From the NCBI GenBank assembly GCA_003833135.1, contig QZLH01000057.1:21517-85516 (forward strand): DNA of 64,000 nucleotides, in the 5' to 3' direction. A program made the position numbers and the translations under genes. Source of the DNA: Oehlia diaphana. Its lineage: Eukaryota > Glomeromycota > Glomeromycetes > Glomerales > Glomeraceae. Below the pieces are notes generated by a model. That model saw only the letters and a program-made list of their open reading frames with translations. It was not told the origin of the DNA and did not search any database. This document shows, one piece after another, positions 35,041 to 47,030 of this stretch; position 1 is the stretch's first letter; every line of letters begins with the position of its first letter.

Positions 35041-37519
35041 TTGAAAAATGAAACATTCGAAATTGAAAATTCTTGCATCTGAACGAAATGTTTGAGGTAA
35101 TATTTTTTTTTTGTAAATTAAATCATTAGTTATTGTTTCATATTATTATTATTATTATTATTAATACATTAGCTATTATTTCATATTATTATTATTATTA
35201 TTTTTAATACTTTATTTATTATATAATTTTAAGGAATATATTGCGAATTATTCCACATTGAGTCATTGACTAAAGAAGAAACCACTCAACAACAAATGCG
35301 AAAACACAAGCCTCTAGTAGAATTTATATATTCGTTTCAGGCAATAACATTACTTTTATGTAAAATGTCTTATTTCAAATATTAAATAAAAAATGTAATG
35401 AAGTTTGTTATCCAGTCAGAATGCCAATTGATTTCTTTCAAATTTATATTTTCTTACGTTCCTGTGATTCTCTTATCGAATTGGAATTGCTTTATGGAAT
35501 ATTCCCGTTTTCTATTTGTGTAGGCTTTGTAGAAAAGTAAATTATAATTAATTTTAATTAATTTTAATGATAATAATGTTAATTGTATCAGCCTATTAAG
35601 TAAGATCATGCTGATTTTATTGGTATAAAGTTATGCCATTGTCCAATTAAATACTGTTATATCCTTAAAATTGGTGATAAATAATTTGGTAATATTCTTG
35701 TTTCAATAATTTACAAAGTACAAGAAAAGTTTAAGTGTATCCATTTGTGTAGTATTTTTTACTGAAAAACATTAATAGTTGATTTTTTTTTTTGTCGTAC
35801 GTGACTTTATATGAAAGTCACGGGATTTTATAAGAAAATAATGATAGGGCTTTTGTGTTGCATAACTAATTAACTAATACAAACATAGTTTATATAAAAA
35901 AAAACTGGTTAATTAATTTACCTAAATTTAAACAATATGTATCTACAACACCTTTCTTTCAAAGAGTAAAATTTATTTTCGTATTGGGTTGATCCTATTC
36001 CCTCACTTTCTATTAATTCAAATGCTTAATTCTTTTTTGTTTTTCTTTTTGTATTCTCATTTCTAAAAATCTTTTAAGATGGATAGAGGAAAGTAAGTTC
36101 ATTATTCTTTTTTCTCATTTTATATTTAATAATTAGTTTTTACCCTCTAATAATTTTTTTATTTTATATTCTATAGCAGAATAATAGATTAAAAAAGTTG
36201 TTAATATTATTTATTTTTTTTTTTTTTTAAAAAAAAGTAGAAATTGTTTCTAACATTTCTTTATTTCAATTGTTGGATAAAGGCTTTACTATAATTATAA
36301 TTTCATTTTGAATGGATCTTATAGTAAATCTTGATAGAAAATTAATTTTTTTTACTTACAGATTAATTAAATTGTAATTATTAGATTATTTTTTAGTATT
36401 AGTATTTTTTAAAATTATTTTGTTTTTATGTTGATAGAGTAAATTTTCTGAGTTAATCTGTTAAGCGGAGTTCAACAGATCCGCTACCACACTAATACTC
36501 TAATACTTTAGCAAAGATAGTCCACCATAAAACAAGAATTTTTTTTATATTTATTATTATTATTGTTTTAATTACCAATCCGGATAAGATCGGCACTATC
36601 GCTATTATTATTTTTATTAATGGGGCAAATTTATTATGATTTTTTATCATTTTGGAATCTGATCTGCGTATATACTGTAGGTATTAAAATATATTTACTG
36701 TATATGTATATATATATACCAATTGTGTTTTTTTGAAAATATAAAAGGTACTTTCCTATAAGCTCAAAAAAAATCAATTCTTCGAATTTATAATTATTTC
36801 TATGCATAGTAGATTCAGATTATTAGTAATTTTATTAAGTACCTTCTCATTTTATGAGTTAGTGCTGGAGAAATTCCTCCCTTTAAACTCAATACTTCTT
36901 TATTTTATTAATTCATAACAGCGATAGTAATAAACAGTGATAGTAATAAACGATTCAGTTATTTGACTTCCAACTTTTATGTAATAAAATTATTTAATTT
37001 ACTACTTAACTTTTATGTTTTTGACTTTATTAATCAAAGAACAATTCATCTGGTAAAAAAAAGAATGAAAATTTAATATAATTTTGTTGATCAACTTTTT
37101 AATAATTTTTTTTTTTTTTTTTTTTTGAGTTAAAAAAAAAAAAAAATTTTTTTTTTTGACTTTATTAATAAAAAAACAATTTATCTGGTAAAAAAAAAAA
37201 TGAAAATTTAATAAAATTTTTTTGATCAACTTTTTAATAATTTTTTTTTTTTTTTTTTTTAGAGATAAAAAAAAAACAATTCTTTTGTTCTTGAGAAATG
37301 AATAACTATTGTATGAACAACGTTGTATGAACAACGTAAATTTCGTTTAAAAAAATTTTTTTTATTTACTCTTTAAAAATTTTTTTTATTTACTCTTTAA
37401 AAATTTTAATATTTTTACATATAAACAATTTAATAATATAAAATAATCTTAAAAAATAAAGATGACTAAATATTTTAAAATAAACAAAATAATAAAAAAT
37501 ATATATATATATAATTTTC
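35041..37519. other. Intergenic with simple repeats
   Basis: Includes a duplicated TTTCATATTATTATTATTA tract (35140-35215), a T15-A8 palindrome (about 36215-36237), and a ~135-bp duplication at 37022-37262 (TGACTTTATTAAT..A, ATCTGGTAAAAAAAA, TTTTGATCAACTTTTTAATA). No gene is recognised; lysine-rich frames here are translated A/T runs. Confidence 0.55.
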
Positions 37520-38575
37520 TTATGTTCTTCGCTGCCTTTTCCTGGTCTTTTTTACTGATTTCCTAATTTCAATTAACGTTGATTCAACTATTGGCGGTGT
37601 TGAATTTCCTTGAAGTTTATGAAATGAATTTAATAAAGACTCCCCTACAACGTTTATTCGTGATTCAAACAATTTAATGGAGTCTTCTATAATTTTATCG
37701 GTTAGTCGAAAACCGAGTTTAAATAATTTCTGTAATTTTTCAATTATAATTTCAGTACTTGGGCATACCCAATTATTCGGTGGACTTGGGGGGAAACACA
37801 CGAGCAAGGTGCCCTCTACTACTAGTTCATTAAAATCGCTACAGATTTCATTGTATCCTATTTTTTTCCACAATAAAACTAGATCCGGGTGGATTAGAAT
37901 CGCCCTTGATATTAAATTTATTTGACGATTATTCTCATAACCATCTCTTGATGGATAATTCTCAGTTGCACCTCCGGATGGTGATTTGTATGCTGGGGTG
38001 TCTTTTGGACGAGGTGGGAAAGGTATAAATTTTTTATTTAAAATTAAATCTTCAATATATTTAAGATTTTCTAAAAGAACGGCTGGCGCTTGATTAATTG
38101 TGAGTGCTCCGGCTGTCAAATAATGAAATAATTCTAAATCGTTCCCTCTGATAGCGATATCATCTAGCTCATTAGATGCCTCCGCGAGTAATTTTATGAA
38201 TATTGGCAACGGTAGTTCGCTTGCCCACGGTTTTTCTTTTGGTATGTCTGTGTTAATATTATACCTCGACCTCATTTCAATCAACTTCGGGTCGTAGGTA
38301 CCGAATTGGATCATTAATCGTTGCATAAAATATCTTGAAATTATCGCCTTTTTAGCTAGTAAAATTTGCACTACTTCTACTGTCACGAAATTATTCCCTA
38401 GTCTGATGGCGTGAAAGAGAGCATGAGCTCTACCATATTTGTAAATAATCCATTCCGCTCGAGCGTGGGGGTCTTGAGAGGTAGAGTACCAGTTACGATT
38501 AAGAAGAACTAGGGCGATTGGTGTTGATACATATCGGAAGATTTCGACTTTCAATTCATTGCAAAGTGTTTCCAT
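37520..38575 (-). CDS. F-box-like protein with DPHARAEW/YGRAHALFHA signature
   Basis: Intact single-exon gene of 351 aa. Residues about 4-31 (LCNELKVEIFRY...ALVLLNRNWY) look like an F-box, the Skp1-binding motif of SCF ubiquitin ligases. They are followed by DPHARAEWIIYKYGRAHALF and HAIRLG, a signature I associate with a large multicopy family in Mucoromycota. The middle is predominantly helical and may be repeat-like (RGNDLELFHYLTAGAL is ankyrin-like). The tail is basic (KKTRKRQRR), possibly a nuclear signal. The ATG at 38573-38575 is the first, directly ahead of the F-box. No stop, frameshift or missing region is seen. Role in substrate recognition is inference; the target is unknown. The upstream region on its strand is (TA)n and T-rich, usable as a promoter, but nothing specific is visible. 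Confidence 0.85.
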   Translation of the reverse strand: METLCNELKVEIFRYVSTPIALVLLNRNWYSTSQDPHARAEWIIYKYGRAHALFHAIRLGNNFVTVEVVQILLAKKAIISRYFMQRLMIQFGTYDPKLIEMRSRYNINTDIPKEKPWASELPLPIFIKLLAEASNELDDIAIRGNDLELFHYLTAGALTINQAPAVLLENLKYIEDLILNKKFIPFPPRPKDTPAYKSPSGGATENYPSRDGYENNRQINLISRAILIHPDLVLLWKKIGYNEICSDFNELVVEGTLLVCFPPSPPNNWVCPSTEIIIEKLQKLFKLGFRLTDKIIEDSIKLFESRINVVGESLLNSFHKLQGNSTPPIVESTLIEIRKSVKKTRKRQRRT

Positions 38576-38581
38576 TATGGT

Positions 38582-40411
38582 TGGTTTTTTTAAAAAAAAA
38601 AAATAAAAAATATATATATGTATATATAGATATAAGGGTTGAAATTTTAATATTTTTTTTGATTGTTGATTAATTTTTTTCTTTTTTTTTTTGACGGTGT
38701 AAGTTTAAAGAGAAAGGAAAAAAAAAACGACTGTATTTATACCGCATCTTGCACGTTTTTTTTATTTTTTCTCAATAACGGTAATAACGATAGGAAGTTA
38801 CTTTTTCTCTTTCATCATAAACAAAAAAGGAACTTTATTATTTCATTAGTGGAAAAAAAATTCCGGAGTTATAAAAACTGAAATATATATTATTTTACAA
38901 AATGGTTTTTTATATTGTTATCCGCATAATTGGAATGTTTTATCAAAAAAAGGATAAATTTCCACTTTTATTTATTATAACGGCTAACAACAAAACTATT
39001 TATGTATTTATTATTATCATTATTTAAAGGTCTTTAGTGAATTTTTTTTTTAAAAAAAAAGGAAAATCATTCAAAGAGAAAAAAGGAGGGCTGAAGTTTT
39101 AAATAAATTAATTTATATTACTAATTAATAATTTTTAATTTAATTGATAGGATATAATAATTAAAAATACGTAAGGAAATAACTAGTTATTTTCAGATCT
39201 TCTTTCGGATTACTCGCATGCTTTATCTCCAATCACTCTATCTTAATTTATATTTATTAAAGAAAAATATTTATTTCAAGGGGCAACAATCAAGGGAATA
39301 TTAATCTAGACCAAATTTTTTTTCATTTATCTGTTATTGGTCGTTTTTTATTGCTGTTATTAACAAAAATTCTAATATTTTTAAATATACATAGATGTGA
39401 CAATTGCGAAATGTGACAAATTAAATAGTATAACAATTGCATTTAAATAGTAAAAATAGTATAACAATTACATAAACATAAAAGACATTCTTTTTTCCCA
39501 ATTTAGAAGAACCCTTCAGATTACTTGCATGTTTCATTTGCTTCATCTCTCCAATCATGCTATATTTATTGCATAATAGACAAAGAAAAATATTATTTCA
39601 AAGAGACAATAATCAGGGAATCTTAATTAAATATTAGTATACTTAAAATTCTTGGTTGTGACATGTGATAAAACGTGATGAAAATAAACTTTTTATTTAA
39701 AAAAAATGATCTATTTTTCTAACTAAAAATTGTTAATATAAAATAAATTTAATTAATACAATAATTTGTAACACAATTTCAGTAATCCCCCGATTTTTAT
39801 CACGGGTTTGTCGATTGAACATGCGCCCTTCTATAAATATTTGTCGATCAACAGCTTTGTCGATCTTCTAATAATTAATTACTGCGACTTTTTAACGAAC
39901 TAAAATTTTGATCTTATAAAATTTCACAGAGTTTTCCCTCCTTGTTCATGAAAGAAAAAAGTTTCGTCCACCCACAAACTTCGATCCGATATTATTTGAC
40001 TGAAAGTTCGAATTTTTATGTAGAATTCAATCAATTTACAAACTTCATTTATGTTTCGACTTAGACAAATTCGTAATCGGCTCGTTCAAAAAATCGAACA
40101 ATCAGGTGCTAGTGACACGCGTAAAGATCTGATATTCATAAATTTAAAATCTCTTTACATTATTATCGAATAAATTATCAAATATTTTAGCCCGAGATAC
40201 ATAATAATTTTATTAATAAATGATTTATATGTTTTTAATAAATATTATTATTTTGATAAATATTTTATAATTTTAATATTTTCAAATATTAGTTGCTGTT
40301 ATTCACACCTAGTCTTCAGGAATTAATCACTTTGACAATAACTTTTTTTTAATAAAAACGTATGTATTTTTAAGAATTTAAAATTTTATAAAAGCATTTA
40401 TGAAAGACGGC
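38582..40411. other. Intergenic, A+T rich
   Basis: Contains two diverged copies of a ~0.3-kb block: GATTACTCGCATGCTTTATC/TCTCCAATCACTCTAT (about 39207-39240) and GATTACTTGCATGTTTCATT/TCTCCAATCATGCTAT (39519-39565). It also has T-A palindromes at 38586 and 39042. No gene is recognised. Confidence 0.5.
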
Positions 40412-40609
40412 TCAACTTCGATTATTCCTAGATACTTTAATTTTGTTAGCGTCTTTCGATTTCTTTTCCTTCTTTTTATCCTTTTTGGAGAATTCTAAGA
40501 TTCTTCGATGTTCAATTATGACGCGCGTTTGGCGAATTGAACCAAAATATTCCGGTTGTTTGAGCCATCTTGGTTTTTTTTTAAAAAATTTGACCTTATA
40601 GAAACCCAT
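40412..40609 (-). CDS. Short basic ORF or exon, unrecognised
   Basis: A 65-codon minus-strand frame: FFKKKPRWLKQPEYFGSIRQ, then TRVIIEHRRILEFSKKDKKK and a very basic tail ending in a stop. Sequence before the poly-Lys tail looks like a real C-terminal exon (PRWLKQPEYFGSIRQTRV), but I recognise no family. A GTCAAA donor-like site and the ATG lie at its 5' edge; no upstream exon could be confirmed. Confidence 0.3.
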   Translation of the reverse strand: MGFYKVKFFKKKPRWLKQPEYFGSIRQTRVIIEHRRILEFSKKDKKKEKKSKDANKIKVSRNNRS

Positions 40610-42120
40610 AATCTTTCCATCTACCGGAGGTAAAAGCTAGTAAGCCCTCAGAAAGTTCCGAAACTAAATACTCACCAAACCTAGCTAAAATCTTCAACGA
40701 ATCACCTTAGAAGATCCAAAAATCTGATTTGCCTTGTCTCTGGATCATTTTAGAAACGTCCATTTGGATTTACGCAAATTAGTTAAAGTTGTGGGCGTAA
40801 CCCACTATGAGTTTCCTTAAGGATCAATTCCGAAACCCGGTGAAACTGGTTCTGCAGTTTTTTCAGAAAAGTGATAAGGGTTGAAATAATATTCTTAATC
40901 ACATGAATTATTTTGAAAGTGATGTTGTGATATAATGATATTTGAAAGTGAATATGCATAATATCATTATGCATATGAATATGCCGAATAAATCCAGATT
41001 CTCTCCTGATTGAACATTTCAAAGAATTTTGTAAAATTGAAGTATAGAAGGCTGAGAAGCAATGAAATACTAAATTTGATACTTCATATTTTTTGATTAT
41101 GCACAATCATGTAGTACTAAAAGTTTAATATCATATTAAGTTAGTATTCTGGTCGGAGTTAAACCCCGTCAAAGAAGAATTACACATTATTGGTTTAATA
41201 ATTATATAATTTAGTTGTTATGATATGCAAAAAATTATTTTTTTTTTAAAAAAAAAAGAATGCGTCATAACGCACTGTGCATTTTTCTTTCACAAAGACT
41301 TTTTTATTTTGTCAATATTTTCGATTACGTATAGCTACAAGGGTTTGTTCCTTAATATTTCTTTTTAACAAAAAAATGTAATGTTTCGTGTTAAAATAAA
41401 ATTCTAATGTTACATAAATAAAATTGATCTGTTATAAATAGCATTTATTTATTTAATATTATGTAAAAGGAATTTCCTTTCATCCAAAACCTTTCATCCA
41501 AAACAATATATTATTCAAAATAATTAATAAATTTTAATGTAATTTAAAACAATAATTAAGTTTCATGTAATATTGTGTTATCATGCATTTTTTTTTTCAA
41601 GTCAAACAGCGATCCTCACTATTATCCTTTTAATTATTATATGCTATATTTAGTAATTGGTTGTTTTATTAAAACGGCACCATTTATTTATAGCTCGAAC
41701 GAGTCACGTAATATATTTTTTCTTTATAAAAAGGGTTTAAATTTTTCTTAACGAAAATTAAAAGGGATTTCATTTTTTTATTAAAAATATAAAAAAACCA
41801 AAAATACAAAACATCAAATCATTTTTAAACTACAAATTTTTTCATTATCAATATATTCTATTTTTATTTTTAAATTTTCGCAAAACAAAATAAAAATAAT
41901 TATAAAAATTTTGAAATGCATTTACACGAAAAACAAAGTATCCCATTAGCATTTCATCCTCATCATTATCTATTCTTTATTTAATCAAAAATTTTAATTA
42001 TTATTATTATTCTTTTCTAATGAAAAAAAATAATATAAATAATAACCATGGTTCATTATAAACCTATGAATCATAATCAAAACGAAATTTTTTCGTTTTT
42101 TCTTAAATTAAATTTTGTTT
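40610..42120. other. Intergenic
   Basis: About 40610-41110 has balanced composition and a minus-strand 107-codon frame (40783-41106), but that frame is His/Ile-rich, includes a palindromic ATGCATAATATCATTATGCAT stretch and resembles no family. The remainder is A+T rich. Confidence 0.4.
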
Positions 42121-42136
42121 ATTTTACTAATTATTA

Positions 42137-42420
42137 TGCAAGAATCATTGCTCAAATTATTAATAGGTCGATGGTTCTTGCATTTTAAATTATTTCGTTT
42201 ATTCTAAAAAATTAAATTTTATTTTCACTCTAATTATTATGCAAGAATCCATTGTCCAGAGCTATGCATAAGGACAATGATTCTTGCATCTGATGTTATT
42301 TATTATTATCTTTATTCTAATTTATTTTACTTCCAATTATTATGCAACCCATAATCTTATTCTTCTTATTCACAATATTATAAAATTATTATGATTATTC
42401 ATTGTCCAGTTCTTGCATTT
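42137..42420. repeat. Array of hairpin-forming repeats (period ~100 bp)
   Basis: AATTATTATGCAAGAATC.ATTG begins units near 42130 and 42232 and, partly, 42336; each ends with ATTCTTGCAT-like sequence. Unit 1 pairs TGCAAGAATCAT with ATGGTTCTTGCA (42137-42182). Unit 2 (42240-42288) pairs TGCAAGAATCCATTGTCC with GGACAATGATTCTTGCA, a 17-bp stem with one bulge and a ~14-nt loop. Unit 3 is degraded but keeps CATTGTCCAGTTCTTGCAT. Confidence 0.75.
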
Positions 42421-42439
42421 TATTATCTTTATTCTTAAT

Positions 42440-42560
42440 TTAATTTTATTTGCTTTCCCTCTTTCTCTTTCTCTTATTCCTCACTCTTTCTCCTTTCCCT
42501 TTCCCTTTCAATTTCTTCTCTCTCATTTCCTTTCATTTCCCATTTCCCATCCCTCTTTTG
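42440..42560 (+). repeat. ~120-nt polypyrimidine tract
   Basis: A strongly C/T-biased stretch (CTTTCCCTCTTTCTCTTTCT and continuing). Such tracts can form triplex DNA or arise by slippage; no function is shown here. Confidence 0.75.
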
Positions 42561-44164
42561 AAATGGCCAATTAAATCAGCAGAAAACGGATAATAAAACA
42601 AGGAATCCATGAAAATTCATGACTTTACTTTAGTTAAATATTATTAAAGTAAAGAATTATTTCATTTAGCAAATTATTCTTATTATGTAAATTAAGAGCT
42701 AACTACTCCTATTACGTAAATTAAGAGAGTAAATTAGCAAACTATTCCTACTACGTTTATTAAGAGAGTAGAATAATAACAAACTCTTCATATTACGTTA
42801 ATTAATATTAATAAAAAGAAACGCAAACCGATAATTCAACTCTTTTATTAGTTTATTTTCAATATTTTAAATTTAGTTCAATCATTTAGTTCAATTATAG
42901 TCAAAGGAAAAATTTCTGAATTTATTAGTTTCTTAATAGAAATGCGAAGTTTTTATTTAATTTTTGTGTATTCATTCATGACTTAAAATTTAATAAATCT
43001 TTAATATTTTTTAAAGTAAAAATTTTTGTATTATCAAAAAAATAATTAATCATGTTCAATTACCGAAGTTCTATATGTAATATGTACTAATAATTATTTT
43101 TGCAGCATCAATATAAAATAATATAAATAATATAACGCGTTGTTCCAGCTCTGTGGCAGGACATAATTATAAATTTATGCAGGCCAATAAAAAAAAATCC
43201 TAATGCAGGCCATCAAATCTCATTGTATCAAGAAATTATTTAATATGAACTAGGCAAATTACTACTTTTTTTTTTTTATTTCTCATAAATATTGTTTATC
43301 TAAATTTTTTTTTTTAAAAAAAAAAGAATTTTAGAAGTTGTATCACGATTTTCTTTACAAAATCAAATATAAATTTTTTTATTTAACCTACATTATTTTG
43401 TCTCACAGATCTATACTAATCTACATAATACAATTAAGTGAACTAAATGATGATTACATTTAACCTGCATGCAGTAGTAGTCATCGGACAAGGGATTCGA
43501 AGAATGCATGCATTACTTATCAATGAATCTCAAAATAGTTTACTTCGCCATTAAATAATATTTTTTTTTTTTTTTTTAACCTTTTTTGATTGCATCATTA
43601 AAGTTACTTGGTACAAAACTTTTGTGCTCCAATCAAAAAAAAAGGGGTTGATAATTTTTTTCGTGATATGTATTTATTGTAATAACAACTTATCAGCTTT
43701 GGAACTATGGATGTATAAATTATATCACAATCAGCTTTATTATGTATGGATATCCAATATGGACTGCTTACATTTTAATAAATTAATTGAAAGTATCATT
43801 GTTATATTTTCATAGTTCATTTTCCTTGTAATATTTGTTATAATTCAATTAATTTTCCTTAATAAAAATGTTAAAAATATAACCTCGATTATCGTTATTT
43901 ACCACTTATTTATCACTTTGAACGAAGGTAATGCGTGAAATACCATAAATAATCGTGATTGTACAGAGAAAATATTTGTGATTATACAGAAAAAGTTCAA
44001 TCACGCACATCATGTATATCATTAATTTTATAATAACTATAACTTCAGATCATCAATTAAATTTTACAGTACTGATATGATAAAAATGATAAAAAATAAA
44101 AGAAGAAAAGTTCAATAAAAAATTTCAAATTTTTTTTTTTTTTAAGAAAAAAAAAAATAAATAA
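42561..44164. other. Intergenic
   Basis: A loosely tandem ~55-bp repeat (TTACGTAAATTAAGAG/ACTATTCCTA) spans about 42655-42800. T-A palindromes lie near 43306 and 44130. No gene is recognised. Confidence 0.5.
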
Positions 44165-44791
44165 ATAAACAAAATAAATTTCCTTGATAAAATGCCTCAT
44201 TTAAGTTTATTAAAAAAAATTTTATCATAAACAAAAGATGACATATGATCAATTCTGAAAACGCCAACATAATCGGAGTACTTTAAAAGTTTTATTATTA
44301 TCATTTAAAACCTGTTAGAAACAATAGAAACAAGCAAAACTTGATTAAACCAATTAAAGATTTTGAAAGGATCTATTTTTTTTTTTTGTTTACATAAAAA
44401 TTCATTGAAAAATTTCTTTGCTACACATTTATTATTTATTTATTTATTATTCATTTATTTTTATGTTTCACATATTTTTTGTACCAATTATACTAAAATG
44501 GATTAATATAAACAACATATTTTTTATAATGAATATTTTTTAAAAAAAATCACCTTTCAATCGTTCCTTTTACAGAAATTCATATCTAAAAAAGTCTCAT
44601 TAAATACGCCCTCAATGATCACATTGTTCTACAACATTTTTTACGTACGTCTAGAATAAAAATCCTTCATTCTACGTTTAAACGCGAAAAAGGAAATCGC
44701 GTAATACGTGATATCTGATAAGGTGATACCTATGCCCGGCCAAGATTATGTTGGTTTGGCCAAAGGATCTGCAAATTTTGTTAAGGCATTA
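44165..44791 (+). repeat. Dispersed ~0.7-kb repeat, copy B
   Basis: Collinear with copy A (22891-23590): GATAAAATGCCTCATTTAAG, TTTTGTACCAATTATACT, AAAAAGTCTCATTAAATACG, CGCGAAAAAGGAAATCGCGT and the same right end GGATCTGCAAATTTTGTTAA. Copy B adds CTATGCCCGGCCAA near 44728. Direction is the same as copies A and C. Confidence 0.78.
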
Positions 44792-45145
44792 TATAAACAA
44801 TTGAGAGGTGTGTGTAACTGTGTATGGTCTATAGTTCTATAAACATCGGCTTGAATTACTACTATTAAGATAAAATCCGCAATCAGTATTTGCCCTAATT
44901 ACTAAATTATTATTTTAAACTTATTATAGAATTACTTCACAGCTTGATCATTTGAATCCATACTGCCATTATTGAATTCCAACTTTTATAGCAACAAATA
45001 CTTTTAAAGAACGATCTATAATCAATCTTTGAACAAATTGGTTCAATGATACTTGTACATGTCAAGATGGCAAGATTTGTTGTGACTGACGCTCATTTCT
45101 TATCATTTGGCACGACATCAGTTCAATCCAGTTGATTACTGATTC

Positions 45146-45646
45146 GACGATTCGTCTAAAATAGGCACTGCGTTACTAATAAAATTCGGGGATAATAGCG
45201 ATAATAAAAAAAATGCGTTTTTCACATCTCACGCGCGAAATAGATTTTACAAACAGAAGTACCATAAACTTTCACTTGGTTCTAATAATAAAAATATTTA
45301 AAAAAAGTCTTTAAAAACAACTTTGAAAGCTAAAAATTACAGTATGTTTTTATAATGTAAATAACGCAATATAACGAAATAAAATATTGAAATATCCTAT
45401 ATTTTAAGGTGTAAATCTGACGCGCGTACATAGTAAACTCATTATTTTGCATATGAACGTATAATTTTTTTTTTTTGCAAATTCTTTTTTTCTAGTATTT
45501 TTTCAGTATATCATATGACTTTTACTTATAGTTAATATGTAGTCTATGAAAATATCCTTTTTTGAAGATTGTATTCTAGCACAAAATCGGCAAATTTTAA
45601 ACCCGAATTTTATTAGTAACGCAGTGCCGTTCTTAGACGGATCGCC
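45146..45646. mobile_element. 501-bp terminal-inverted-repeat element
   Basis: A 27-bp perfect inverted repeat beginning GGCACTGCGTTACTAATAAA lies at 45164-45190 and, inverted, at 45602-45628. Similarity continues outward (GACGATTCGTCTAA versus GGCGATCCGTCTAA), giving arms of about 44 bp. The interior is A+T rich with no transposase. No unambiguous target duplication. It fits a non-autonomous DNA transposon (MITE) of unassigned superfamily. Confidence 0.78.
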
Positions 45647-45649
45647 AAT

Positions 45650-46480
45650 TAATTACTTACTGTGATAGATCGTTAAGATTATGCTGCAAAATATATATCA
45701 AATTTAAGGTATAAAATTATTAAATACAGATATTTATACTGTAGTTCTAAATAATATTTAATTTACTTCATATTACTATAATTATTTTAATAGGTAAATG
45801 CTTTCATATTATCATTTTCACATAAACTAATGTTCGTTTCAATAATTTGATTGTTTTTTGGTTTTTGTATCATTCAATGATTTTTCATTTTCATTGATTT
45901 TGTAGTTGATTCAGGGTATGATGTATATTAGTCAGTGTAGGTTACTAAAGTTGGAGAATAGATTTATTCTATTGTGGTAGTGTAATTTTTGTTGAACAAA
46001 AATCGCAAATCGTGTTGATCTCCAGTTGTTATGGTTCTTTAGTTGGATCTCAACTGTTACCAATAACGTCCCTACGCATCACGTGATCAAGAATAATGAA
46101 TATTTGATAAATATGAATTATATAAATATCTACAGCTTTTATAACCCTTTGTTTTTCATGTTATAAAAAAAGAAGCGATAAACTATTAAAATTATAATCG
46201 ATATTTTAAATAATCATAATATTTTAATAACAGAAGAAGTGTAACAAAGTATATCATTTTTAGGATAATATCCTTCTTTAATAATTGTATAAGTATATTT
46301 TGATTAAATACAATAATGTTAGATGGTTAGAGGCAGGGTAAGTAGACATTTTAAACTAGCTAAGTAGAAGAAGTGCGCGTAAATTTATTTACGTTATTAT
46401 TATTAAATCATTAACCATGAAATAGATTAAATTTTAGTGTATTACAAGATATTTCATATTAACCAATCAAAGAGGCGCCA
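45650..46480. other. Intergenic
   Basis: A+T-rich sequence with no gene recognised before the duplicated bromodomain-gene 5' region. Confidence 0.5.
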
Positions 46481-46649
46481 ATTTAGTGGGGTATACCCCT
46501 AAAAAAATTAGGGTGATACGCGCATCTGGAAAAATATGAATCTTACATTTTATTTTTACTGTTTTTGTCAACAACTCTCTTTTCTTTTTCGTAAGCCCAT
46601 TTTTTTTTCGCAACTTCCATATATTATTTTCGCCGTTTTTTTTTTCAAA

Positions 46650-47019
46650 ATGACCAAAGTTACTGTAAAAAATATAATTCCACGCAGCGTAGATGGGCGC
46701 AGAAACAAGAGAAGACATATATTGTTGAGAAGCGGCGGTTGCTATTCTCGCATAAAAGAAAATAGGAATAGAGTCATTACGAACGTAACAGTTTCTACGG
46801 GACAACCAGCCGTAATTCCAGACCGCGTAAGCCAGGGCGTAAGTGGACATAGCCGCGTCCCCCGCGTGCGCTTTGCTAGCCCCTTTGTTAGCATACCGTT
46901 AAAAAGGTTACAAGAGGCTATTAACCATCCAAAGTCAATTCTAAAGTCGTCCAATAAGTTCAACCAAGAAAGTTACGTACGTCCAGTTCCTGGTGTACCT
47001 GAACCAGAGCTAAAACAGA
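46650..47019 (+). pseudogene. Duplicated 5' part of the bromodomain gene (with start codon)
   Basis: An ATG at 46650-46652 opens MTKVTVKNIIPRSVDGRRNK..., continues through GQPAVIPDRVSQGVSGHSRV and ends at PGVPEPELKQ, exactly where an ambiguous base (N, 47020) sits. The whole block 46481-47019 is near-identical to 47284-47819. This copy keeps the start codon and about 123 codons but has no bromodomain. It is either a genuine partial tandem duplication or an assembly artefact splitting one gene. If the latter, this is the true N-terminus of the gene at 47521-49090. Confidence 0.7.
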
Positions 47020-47030
47020 NTACAGTATGA

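Noticed and set aside
37002..37334. 110-codon minus-strand open frame
   Set aside because: Made of poly-Lys/Phe from duplicated A/T runs at 37022-37262; not a plausible protein.
37677..37925. 82-codon plus-strand frame
   Set aside because: Antisense shadow of the F-box-like gene.
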